A stretch of 13,307 bases of DNA, taken from assembly GCA_900544025.1 (NCBI GenBank), contig UQTM01000087.1, forward strand, positions 1-13,307, given 5' to 3'. This stretch comes from an uncultured Odoribacter sp. GTDB lineage: Bacteria > Bacteroidota > Bacteroidia > Bacteroidales > Marinifilaceae. Shown one piece after another: positions 1 through 5,703 of the stretch. Each line of letters starts with the position of its first letter. The stretch's first letter is position 1. Position numbers and translations under genes: made by a program. The notes under the pieces are model-generated. The model was not told the origin of the DNA. It was given only the letters and a program-made list of their open reading frames with translations, and searched no databases.

Positions 1-2
1 CC

Positions 3-584
3 GATGCGCTGAAACATCCGAACTGGAATATGGGGGCGAAGGTGACTATCGATTCGGCCTCGATGATGAATAAAGGTTTCGAGATGATCGAGGCCAGGTG
101 GCTGTTCGGGATGAAGCCGGAGCAGATCGAAGTGGTGGTGCATCCGCAATCGATCGTACATTCTATGGTACAGTTTGCCGACGGGTGTATAAAAGCCCAG
201 TTGGGAGTGCCGGATATGCGGCTGCCGATCCAGTATGCCCTGACCTATCCGGAACGGGCGAAGGCTGATTTCGGACGGGTGGATTTCGGTGTGATGCGGC
301 AATTGACTTTTGAAGAGCCCGACCGGAAGACGTTCCGTAATTTGCAGCTGGCATACGATGCTATCGCGCAGGGGGGGAATATGCCTTGCATCCTGAATGC
401 GGCGAATGAAGTGGCGGTGGAGGCTTTCCTGCATGGAAAGCTGGCTTTTACCGCTATGCCCGACCTGATCGGGGAGACCATGCAGCAGGTGGCTTTCGTG
501 GCCCGTCCTTCTATGGAGGATTATATCGAAACAGACCGGGCCGGCCGGATAGTGGCCGGGGAGTACCTGAAGAAATTAAATTAA
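3..584 (+). CDS. dxr: 1-deoxy-D-xylulose 5-phosphate reductoisomerase, C-terminal part (5' end outside window)
   Basis: DXR (IspC) is the cytoplasmic enzyme that converts 1-deoxy-D-xylulose 5-phosphate to 2-C-methyl-D-erythritol 4-phosphate with NADPH and a divalent metal, the first committed step of the MEP isoprenoid pathway. The frame is open from base 3, and 193 codons are visible, about half of a family member of roughly 380-400 residues. The sequence begins in the very conserved HPNWNMG block, followed by the SASMMNKGFEMIEARWLF segment that carries substrate and metal ligands. Next come HPQSIVHSMV and QLGVPDMRLPIQYAL, then the C-terminal helical domain containing NAANEVAVEAFL. All are diagnostic of DXR. 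The first ATG inside the window (30) is internal and is not the start. rseP begins 15 bp after the stop, a neighbour pairing common in bacteria. Identification is near certain; only the N-terminal NADPH domain is missing. Confidence 0.97.
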   Translation, partial: DALKHPNWNMGAKVTIDSASMMNKGFEMIEARWLFGMKPEQIEVVVHPQSIVHSMVQFADGCIKAQLGVPDMRLPIQYALTYPERAKADFGRVDFGVMRQLTFEEPDRKTFRNLQLAYDAIAQGGNMPCILNAANEVAVEAFLHGKLAFTAMPDLIGETMQQVAFVARPSMEDYIETDRAGRIVAGEYLKKLN

Positions 585-599
585 AAATACAGAAATATT

Positions 600-1949
600 A
601 TGGATATATTGATTAAAGTGCTGCAGTTTATATTGAGCCTTTCCATTTTGGTTTTGTTCCACGAGTTCGGGCATTTCCTTTTTGCAAAGCTTTTTAAAAC
701 GAGGGTAGAAAAATTCTATATGTTTTTCAATCCCTGGTTTTCGTTGTTTAAATTTAAAAAAGGGGAAACGGAATACGGTATCGGCTGGCTGCCTTTGGGA
801 GGATATGTGAAGATTGCGGGAATGGTGGACGAGTCGATGGATACCGAGCAGATGAAAAAGCCCGCTCAACCCTGGGAATTTCGTTCCAAACCCGCCTGGC
901 AGCGCTTGCTGATTATGCTGGGAGGGGTGATGGTGAATGTGTTGCTGGCCTTTGCCATTTATATCGGAATCCTGTTTACCTGGGGTGAAACTTACCTGCC
1001 TGCTGAAAATGTGAAATACGGGGTGGTATGCGATGCCGTTTTTACCGATATGGGGATGCAAAAGGGCGATATTATTGTGGCTCTCGACCATAAAAAGGTG
1101 GAACGTTTCAACGATATTATTCCCGAATTGCTGTTGAATAACCCGAAGACCATCCAGGTAAAACGGGGAGAGGAAATCGTCGATCTGCATGTGCCGGAAA
1201 CTTTCCTGCCCCAGATTTTAGAGTTATCGTCCAAGAGCTTTAAAGTGAAGTCGTTGCTTTCGCCCCGTGTGCCTACGGACGGCGTAGTGGTGAGAGGGTT
1301 TGCCGATTATTCGGTGGCTTATGATGCGGGTGTGCGAGAGGGGGATAAAGTGATTGCCATCAATCGGGACACTCTGACGTTTTACGACGAGTTTCCGGAG
1401 CTGCTGGCCGCGAATAAAGGAAAAGAACTCAGTTTGACGGTGCTGAGGGGAACGGACACCCTGCAATATGCCATGACCCTGGGAACCGACGGTATGCTGG
1501 GGGTACAATATATGCCGGCGTCGAGCGTGGATTTTGAATTCGCCACCCAGGATTATTCTTTGTGGAAGGCTATTCCGGCGGGGATCAATATGGGAGTGGA
1601 ACAGTTGGGCTCTTATGTGAAACAGTTGAAATTGCTGTTCTCCCAGGGAGAAACGGCCTATAAATCGGTGGGCGGTATGGCTTCGATCGCTAATATTTTT
1701 CCCGGCTACTGGAATTGGGAGGCGTTTTGGGAATTGACCGCGCTGATCTCGATCATGCTGGCGGTGGTGAATATCCTGCCTATTCCGGCATTGGACGGAG
1801 GGCATGTGCTGTTCCTGCTTTATGAGGTGGTGACACGCCGGAAACCGGGAGAGAAGTTTATGGAGTATGCACAGATTGCCGGAATGGTTTTTATTTTCGG
1901 ATTGTTTATCCTGGCGAATGTGAACGATGTGATTAAATTTTTCGGATAA
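600..1949 (+). CDS. rseP: RseP-type site-2 intramembrane zinc metalloprotease
   Basis: This 449-residue inner-membrane protease belongs to family M50B. RseP-type enzymes cut transmembrane segments, classically anti-sigma factors during envelope stress, and also clear remnant signal peptides. The first membrane helix carries the zinc motif HEFGH at residues 21-25. A conserved GGYVKIAGM block follows at about 67-75, and a second hydrophobic segment lies at about 103-126. Two periplasmic PDZ-like regions lie at about 137-200 and 228-295. The third catalytic element, NILPIPALDGGH, is at 391-402 with the metal-ligand Asp399. A last membrane helix spans about 425-445. Length and order are normal for the family. 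The start is the first ATG before the catalytic helix. It has no clear Shine-Dalgarno sequence, which is usual in Bacteroidetes. The gene sits 15 bp behind dxr and its stop overlaps the next start by one base (TAATG), so it is probably cotranscribed and translationally coupled. The substrate here is unknown, and no anti-sigma factor lies nearby. Confidence 0.96.
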   Translation: MDILIKVLQFILSLSILVLFHEFGHFLFAKLFKTRVEKFYMFFNPWFSLFKFKKGETEYGIGWLPLGGYVKIAGMVDESMDTEQMKKPAQPWEFRSKPAWQRLLIMLGGVMVNVLLAFAIYIGILFTWGETYLPAENVKYGVVCDAVFTDMGMQKGDIIVALDHKKVERFNDIIPELLLNNPKTIQVKRGEEIVDLHVPETFLPQILELSSKSFKVKSLLSPRVPTDGVVVRGFADYSVAYDAGVREGDKVIAINRDTLTFYDEFPELLAANKGKELSLTVLRGTDTLQYAMTLGTDGMLGVQYMPASSVDFEFATQDYSLWKAIPAGINMGVEQLGSYVKQLKLLFSQGETAYKSVGGMASIANIFPGYWNWEAFWELTALISIMLAVVNILPIPALDGGHVLFLLYEVVTRRKPGEKFMEYAQIAGMVFIFGLFILANVNDVIKFFG

Positions 1950-2314
1950 TGGACGATAAAGTAAAGGAATTCAGGGAGTACCGGGAAAAAATGAACGAAA
2001 AAATCCTGGCTGCCGATAATAAAGTGATCAAGCGTATTTATAATATCGATACCAATACCTATATGGAAGGTGCACTGTCGTCGAAGGTAAAGGAAATGCT
2101 GGGACTGGCGACTTCGATGGTGCTGCGGTGCGACGATTGCGTTAAATATCATTTGGAAAAGTGTTATGAGCAGGGAGTGACTACCGCCGAGTTATTCGAG
2201 GTGTTCGCCGTGGCCGATGTCGTGGGCGGTACGATCGTCATTCCCCATTTGAGAAGGGCGGTAGAGTATTGGGAATTGTTGCAGGGTGAAGGAAAAGAAC
2301 CGATGGAAAAATGA
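1949..2314 (+). CDS. Carboxymuconolactone decarboxylase/AhpD-like CxxC protein
   Basis: This is a small (121 aa), all-helical, cytoplasmic protein with no signal peptide. Residues 44-110 resemble the carboxymuconolactone decarboxylase/AhpD fold. The visible motif is C61-x2-C64-x3-H68, with Glu49 exactly twelve residues before the first Cys. This spacing matches the E118/C130/C133/H137 proton-relay and disulfide site known from mycobacterial AhpD. It therefore suggests a thiol-disulfide or peroxidase-reductase activity rather than decarboxylation, although the physiological partner is unknown. The following AVADVVGGTIVIPHLRRAV segment is typical of the family's second helix pair. The ATG overlaps the rseP stop by one base, and the gene's own stop overlaps the next start in an ATGA (4 bp), so its translation appears coupled to both neighbours. 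The family assignment is firm and the function is inferred. Confidence 0.88.
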   Translation: MDDKVKEFREYREKMNEKILAADNKVIKRIYNIDTNTYMEGALSSKVKEMLGLATSMVLRCDDCVKYHLEKCYEQGVTTAELFEVFAVADVVGGTIVIPHLRRAVEYWELLQGEGKEPMEK

Positions 2315-3318
2315 AGAAAATATTGATTTTACTTTTATTGTGTGTGTGCGGGGTGCTCCGGGCACAGGAGGACGGAGAGATCAGATGGCTGACGATAGAG
2401 GAAGCGGAAAAATTGAACCGGGAAAAACCGAAACCGTTTATTATCGATTTCTATACCGATTGGTGCGGCTGGTGTAAGCACATGGATAAGACCACCTATG
2501 CCGACCCGGTGGTGGTTTCGTTCATCAACCGCAGTTTTTATCCGGTGAAGATCAATGCGGAATCGGCCGATACGGTGGTTTTCCGGAATAAGGTGTATGC
2601 TCCTGTGCAGAACGGGCATAAGATGATTAACGGGCTGGCATTGGAAATGCTGGGCGGAAAAATGGCTTATCCGACGACGGCTTTTGTGTACGATCAGGAA
2701 AAAATCAATCTGGTGGTGCCGGGCTATATCGATGTGCCGAAGATGCAGGGATTTTTAGTGTATTTTACCGAGAATGCTTACAAAACGACCGATGTAAACG
2801 TTTTTCTCACCGATTTCGAAAAGGTGTTCGGGGCAGAGGCAAAAGAGCTGCCGGATAGCGTATCTTATTGGACGGAGTTTAAGGATCTGGAAACGAAACG
2901 GAAAGAGAAAAATAAAAAAATACTGCTTTTTTTAGGGGCATCGTGGAATAATTCCTCTAAGATCATGGAGCGGGTGGTCTTTACCGACTCCCTGTTTGCC
3001 GAACTGGCGCAAAAATATTATTACTGCCTGCATTTGGATGCCCAGTCGCAGGATACGCTTACTTTCACCACTCATAAGTTCGGCAATGCAGGGCCTGAGA
3101 ACAGCAATCTGCACCAGCTGGCCATTGCTTTGAGCGATAAGATCCTGAGAGTGCCGAGCATTTATATTTTCGATGAAGAAGAGAAAATGATGGAGCGCCT
3201 GTACTTTTATGTAGATAAGGAAAGAGGGCGGCTGGTGCTGGACTTTATCGGATCGGATGCTTTTAAGGATATGTCGTGGCAGGACTATGTGAAGCTAAAA
3301 TCGAAAGAAGGTTTTTGA
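2311..3318 (+). CDS. Exported protein with two thioredoxin-like halves, second half lacking the CxxC
   Basis: The protein has 335 residues with a type I signal peptide (MKKILILLLLCVCGVLRA, cleavage likely before Gln19), so it should act in the periplasm. Residues about 27-155 form a thioredoxin-like domain with the active site WCGWC (Cys52, Cys55) and a cis-proline candidate in YPTTAF (Pro121). This resembles the thioredoxin_7/DUF255-type domains common in Bacteroidetes. Residues about 188-325 repeat the layout. A charged helix (EFKDLETKRKEKNKK) leads to a strand (ILLFLGAS), then WNNSS at 212-216 where WCGWC should be, and VPSIYIF with Pro282 as cis-proline. The second half has therefore lost both active-site cysteines and may bind a substrate or partner instead of reducing it. 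It overlaps the upstream AhpD-like gene by 4 bp and is followed 2 bp later by the next gene. The redox role is inferred and the substrate is unknown. Confidence 0.88.
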   Translation: MKKILILLLLCVCGVLRAQEDGEIRWLTIEEAEKLNREKPKPFIIDFYTDWCGWCKHMDKTTYADPVVVSFINRSFYPVKINAESADTVVFRNKVYAPVQNGHKMINGLALEMLGGKMAYPTTAFVYDQEKINLVVPGYIDVPKMQGFLVYFTENAYKTTDVNVFLTDFEKVFGAEAKELPDSVSYWTEFKDLETKRKEKNKKILLFLGASWNNSSKIMERVVFTDSLFAELAQKYYYCLHLDAQSQDTLTFTTHKFGNAGPENSNLHQLAIALSDKILRVPSIYIFDEEEKMMERLYFYVDKERGRLVLDFIGSDAFKDMSWQDYVKLKSKEGF

Positions 3319-3320
3319 GA

Positions 3321-4337
3321 ATGAGGTGGGGCTGGTTGTATATTGCCTTGTTTTGCTTTTGGGGAGAACAGGTTGCCGGACAAGCCTGCCGGGTTGTTTT
3401 TTATAATGTAGAGAACTTATTCGACACTTGCGACGATCCGTTTACGAAAGATGAAGAGTTTACGCCCGGTGGGGCAAAACATTGGACGGAACGCCGTTAC
3501 CGGGAAAAATTATTGCATCTTGCCGGGGCGCTGGACGAAGCCGGAGGAGAAGACTTGCCCGCTTTTATCGGGCTGGCGGAAGTGGAAAACCGGGCGGTGG
3601 TAAACGATCTGATTCAGCAGCCCGGTTTGCAGGAGGGGAATTACCGGATCGTGCACCGGGATTCGCCCGATCTCCGGGGGATAGATGTGGCTTTTCTATA
3701 CCGTCCCTCTGTTTTCCGGGTTTTGGACACCGCCTTTTGGGAGATTGCTTTCCTGGAGGATACTACCCTGAAAACCAGGGATATTTTATATGTGTGCGGT
3801 GTGGTGGGGAAAGAAACCCTTCATTTTATGGTGTGCCATTTCCCTTCTATGTATGGGGGTGAAACGAAAAGCGAGTGGAAGCGTGTGCAGGCCGCCCGTG
3901 TCGTACGTCGAAAAACGGATTCTATCCGGGAGGCCGATCCGGGTGCGAAAATAGTAATTATGGGCGATTTGAACGGAAAGGCAAACACCGCAGCTCAAAA
4001 GGTTTTGGGAACGCAGAGTTCCGACCGGGCGGAGATTGTGCCGGACAGCTTGTATAATACGGGATATTACTTACTGGATAAAGACTACGGAAGCTATCGT
4101 TACCGGGGAAACTGGCAAACACTCGACCATATCATCGTTTCGGGAACTCTTTTTCAGGGAAAGCGCGGATTACGGGCGGAAAGGCGGATGAAAGTGTTTT
4201 CCGCTCCCTTTCTGTTGGAAGAAGACCGGCAACATTCCGGATACAAGCCTTTGCCTTCCTATCGCGGTCCGCGTTATTACGGAGGATATAGCGATCATCT
4301 GCCCGTTTACCTCGATTTGTTCCGGGGGAAGAGGTGA
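3321..4337 (+). CDS. Exported endonuclease/exonuclease/phosphatase-family protein
   Basis: This is a 338-residue, metal-dependent phosphoesterase of the DNase I/exonuclease III/inositol phosphatase superfamily. Catalytic landmarks appear in family order: NVEN at 29-32, AEVEN with Glu87, the DLRGIDVAFLYR block at 117-128, His173 in CHFPS, GDLN with Asp216 and Asn218, TLDHI with Asp269, and SDHLPV with Asp325 and His326. The N-terminus MRWGWLYIALFCFWGEQVAG is a signal peptide with probable cleavage before Gln21, so the enzyme is exported. The chosen ATG lies 2 bp after the preceding stop. A longer in-frame start at 3276 would bury the signal peptide behind 15 polar residues and overlap the upstream gene, so it was not used. 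The substrate (DNA, RNA, phospholipid or sugar phosphate) cannot be read from the sequence. It is the last gene of the dxr-rseP unit, with a terminator 36 bp downstream. Confidence 0.9.
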   Translation: MRWGWLYIALFCFWGEQVAGQACRVVFYNVENLFDTCDDPFTKDEEFTPGGAKHWTERRYREKLLHLAGALDEAGGEDLPAFIGLAEVENRAVVNDLIQQPGLQEGNYRIVHRDSPDLRGIDVAFLYRPSVFRVLDTAFWEIAFLEDTTLKTRDILYVCGVVGKETLHFMVCHFPSMYGGETKSEWKRVQAARVVRRKTDSIREADPGAKIVIMGDLNGKANTAAQKVLGTQSSDRAEIVPDSLYNTGYYLLDKDYGSYRYRGNWQTLDHIIVSGTLFQGKRGLRAERRMKVFSAPFLLEEDRQHSGYKPLPSYRGPRYYGGYSDHLPVYLDLFRGKR

Positions 4338-4372
4338 GTTTTGGGAGGATCGAGGCGATAATATAAGAAATA

Positions 4373-4405
4373 CGGACGGGGTGGCTATTCAGCCGCTCCG
4401 TTTTC
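4373..4405 (+). terminator. Intrinsic terminator after the dxr-rseP operon
   Basis: The arms 4376-4386 and 4391-4401 form an 11-bp stem (two G-U pairs) with the tetraloop ATTC. The 3' arm runs into TTTT at 4401-4404. It lies 36 bp after the stop of the phosphoesterase gene and ahead of the corA promoter, which is the expected place for the end of the upstream transcription unit. Confidence 0.82.
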
Positions 4406-4470
4406 GTATGTCGTTGTTTCGGAGGCTCCGGCGATGAAGAGGATAGGAATGAATAAAATAATTGAAGGGA

Positions 4471-4501
4471 TAGTAAAAAAAGAAAATTAAACCTATCTTT
4501 G
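4471..4501 (+). promoter_or_regulatory. Bacteroidetes-type promoter for corA
   Basis: A perfect -7 element TATCTTTG (consensus TAnnTTTG) lies at 4494-4501. A -33-like ATTG lies at 4471-4474, with 19 bp between the elements, the spacing expected for the primary sigma factor of this phylum. Transcription would begin near 4508, giving a leader of about 100 nt before corA. The short palindrome CGGAGGCTCCG at 4420-4430 lies upstream and has no assigned role. Confidence 0.7.
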
Positions 4502-4526
4502 GCGCGTTAAATTCATAACAACTGCT

Positions 4527-4553
4527 ATGGACGATTATCATCAAGAGTATTAA
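4527..4553 (+). CDS. Possible leader mini-ORF upstream of corA (8 codons)
   Basis: An ATG just downstream of the predicted transcription start opens a short frame encoding MDDYHQEY and ending in TAA, 51 bp before the corA start. There is no Shine-Dalgarno sequence before it and the peptide matches nothing I know. It is listed because it lies inside a structured leader. A frame this short can easily arise by chance. Confidence 0.2.
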   Translation: MDDYHQEY

Positions 4554-4557
4554 TGTG
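4545..4557 (+). repeat. 13-bp direct repeat, copy 1 (corA leader)
   Basis: GAGTATTAATGTG occurs here in the corA leader and again, identically, at 6781-6793 between the adaptor and permease genes. Both copies are noncoding and upstream of membrane-transport genes. One 13-base match by chance is expected in a window of this size, so significance is doubtful. Confidence 0.3.
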
Positions 4558-4559
4558 AG

Positions 4560-4604
4560 CAAAGGTTTTCTCTGGCCTTTGTTCGTAAAGAAAGGAGGCT
4601 TTCT
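4560..4604 (+). promoter_or_regulatory. Structured 5' leader and unusually strong ribosome binding site of corA
   Basis: The first hairpin pairs CAAAGG (4560-4565) with CCTTTG (4576-4581) and can be extended by two G-U pairs. The second pairs AGAAAG (4589-4594) with CTTTCT (4599-4604), leaving GAGG as a tetraloop and ending directly against the ATG at 4605. The GGAGG at 4594-4598 is the only strong Shine-Dalgarno sequence before a gene in this window. CCTTT (4576-4580) could instead pair with AAAGG (4591-4595), which overlaps that site. Two mutually exclusive folds that mask or expose the site are therefore possible. The complementarity is seen directly; the regulatory role is inferred. Confidence 0.5.
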
Positions 4605-5531
4605 ATGAGAAGATTTTTGTGCTGCAATGAGGCTTTTGCCGAAAAAAAATCGTGGCAGAACGACTGCTGGATTTGCATTGAATTGCCGACAGAGCAAGAC
4701 AATCGCTACCTGACCCAGGAGTTGAATATTCCCCAGGCATTTTTATCCGATATTCAGGATGTGGACGAACGTCCCCGTATCGAAATGGAGGACGGCTGGA
4801 CGCTGATGATCCTGCGTATCCCTTACCGGGAAACGGAAAACGACATTCCTTATATCACGGTTCCTCTCGGTATGATCATGAAGGAGCATTATTTTGTGAC
4901 CGTTTGCCACTACAAAACGGATATGCTGCCCGATTTTATGCTTCATATACAAAGAAAGCGGCTAACGGTGAGCAGTAACTGGGATTTGACGTTCCGCCTG
5001 TTCCTGTCATCCTCCGTATGGTATTTAAAGTATCTGAAACAAATCAATAATCAGACGCGGGCGGTGGAAAAAGAATTGGAAAGATCGATTCAGAATGCCG
5101 AATTACAACGTTTGTTAAAAATTGAAAAATCTTTAGTGTTTTTTATCACCTCTTTGAGGGGAAATGACAACCTGCTGATCAAGTTAAAAAACCTGAAATC
5201 GCAGCGTGAATATTTCGATCCGGACTTGTTCGAAGATGTTGAAATCGAGTTGCGGCAGGCACAGGATTCGGCACGAATTTACAGTGATATTCTTAGCGGA
5301 ACGATGGATGCTTTTGCTTCGGTGATCTCTAATAATTTGAATATCATTATGAAACGGATGACGGCCTTATCGGTGCTGCTGATGATTCCAACCTTGATCG
5401 CCAGCTTGTACGGGATGAATGTTCCGAACTCGTTGGAGGAAAATTCATACGGTTTCTTTATTATCTTTTTGATCTCGATCGCCTTCTCCGGAATCGGTTT
5501 TTTAGCTATCCGGCGGATGAAATGGTTTTAA
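4605..5531 (+). CDS. corA: CorA-type magnesium/divalent cation channel
   Basis: This 308-residue inner-membrane protein belongs to the CorA family, which forms homopentameric channels for Mg2+ (sometimes Co2+ or Ni2+). The N-terminal two thirds form the cytoplasmic domain, including the conserved stretch DVDERPRIEMEDGWTLMIL (52-70). A long charged helix, the future pore-lining stalk, runs from about 205 to 252. The two membrane helices at about 253-270 and 283-302 flank the signature YGMN (Gly270-Met271-Asn272), the selectivity loop that defines the family. The C-terminus ends in basic RRMKWF, the usual cytoplasmic tail. Length and layout are normal. Cys6, Cys7, Cys21 and Cys24 cluster at the N-terminus. 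The start is fixed by a GGAGG six bases upstream. The gene has its own promoter and a structured leader, and it is probably monocistronic because a promoter for the efflux genes follows. Confidence 0.95.
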   Translation: MRRFLCCNEAFAEKKSWQNDCWICIELPTEQDNRYLTQELNIPQAFLSDIQDVDERPRIEMEDGWTLMILRIPYRETENDIPYITVPLGMIMKEHYFVTVCHYKTDMLPDFMLHIQRKRLTVSSNWDLTFRLFLSSSVWYLKYLKQINNQTRAVEKELERSIQNAELQRLLKIEKSLVFFITSLRGNDNLLIKLKNLKSQREYFDPDLFEDVEIELRQAQDSARIYSDILSGTMDAFASVISNNLNIIMKRMTALSVLLMIPTLIASLYGMNVPNSLEENSYGFFIIFLISIAFSGIGFLAIRRMKWF

Positions 5532-5621
5532 TGATTTTTTAACGAAATGGCGGATAAACTTTCGAATGGCGGGGTTGTCCAACATAACGTAGCGCGTGAA
5601 GGTGTTTGAATGTGGAAGCAT
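5502..5621 (-). CDS. Candidate small ORF, 39 codons, unknown
   Basis: A complete minus-strand frame runs from an ATG at 5621-5619 to TAA at 5504-5502. It fills most of the gap between corA and the efflux operon and overlaps the last ten codons of corA antisense. The central part (RYVMLDNPAIRKFIRHFVKK) is basic, could form an amphipathic helix, and looks more protein-like than random frames. No good Shine-Dalgarno sequence and no minus-strand TAnnTTTG promoter is visible, and I recognise no family. It would be divergent from the efflux genes. Chance occurrence is a serious alternative. Confidence 0.25.
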   Translation of the reverse strand: MLPHSNTFTRYVMLDNPAIRKFIRHFVKKSLKPFHPPDS

Positions 5622-5634
5622 TTTTTTATATTTG
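5605..5634 (+). promoter_or_regulatory. Bacteroidetes-type promoter for the RND efflux operon
   Basis: A perfect -7 element TATATTTG lies at 5627-5634, with the -33 element TTTG at 5605-5608 and an 18-bp spacer. Transcription would start near 5641, about 60 nt before the adaptor gene's ATG at 5704. Just upstream are the near-direct repeats CGAAATGGCGG (5543-5553) and CGAATGGCGGGG (5563-5574), 20 bp apart, which might be a regulator site. The rest of the 5532-5703 gap holds nothing else I can name, apart from the candidate minus-strand ORF. Confidence 0.65.
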
Positions 5635-5703
5635 TGAACTCTTTCCTTTTTGAATGGCATGGGGAAGAGAATAAGGGACATCGAGAAATATAATTATATA
5701 CGT

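Noticed and set aside
3276..3320. Longer start for the phosphoesterase gene
   Set aside because: It would place a polar extension before a clear signal peptide and overlap the upstream gene. The ATG at 3321 fits better.
4420..4430. Palindrome CGGAGGCTCCG between the terminator and the corA promoter
   Set aside because: The arms are only five bases with a one-base centre, it lies far from the -33 element, and there is no second copy. It is too short to call an operator.
4389..4697. 102-codon minus-strand frame across the terminator and the corA start
   Set aside because: It runs through the terminator hairpin, the promoter and the corA N-terminal coding region, with no protein-like features.
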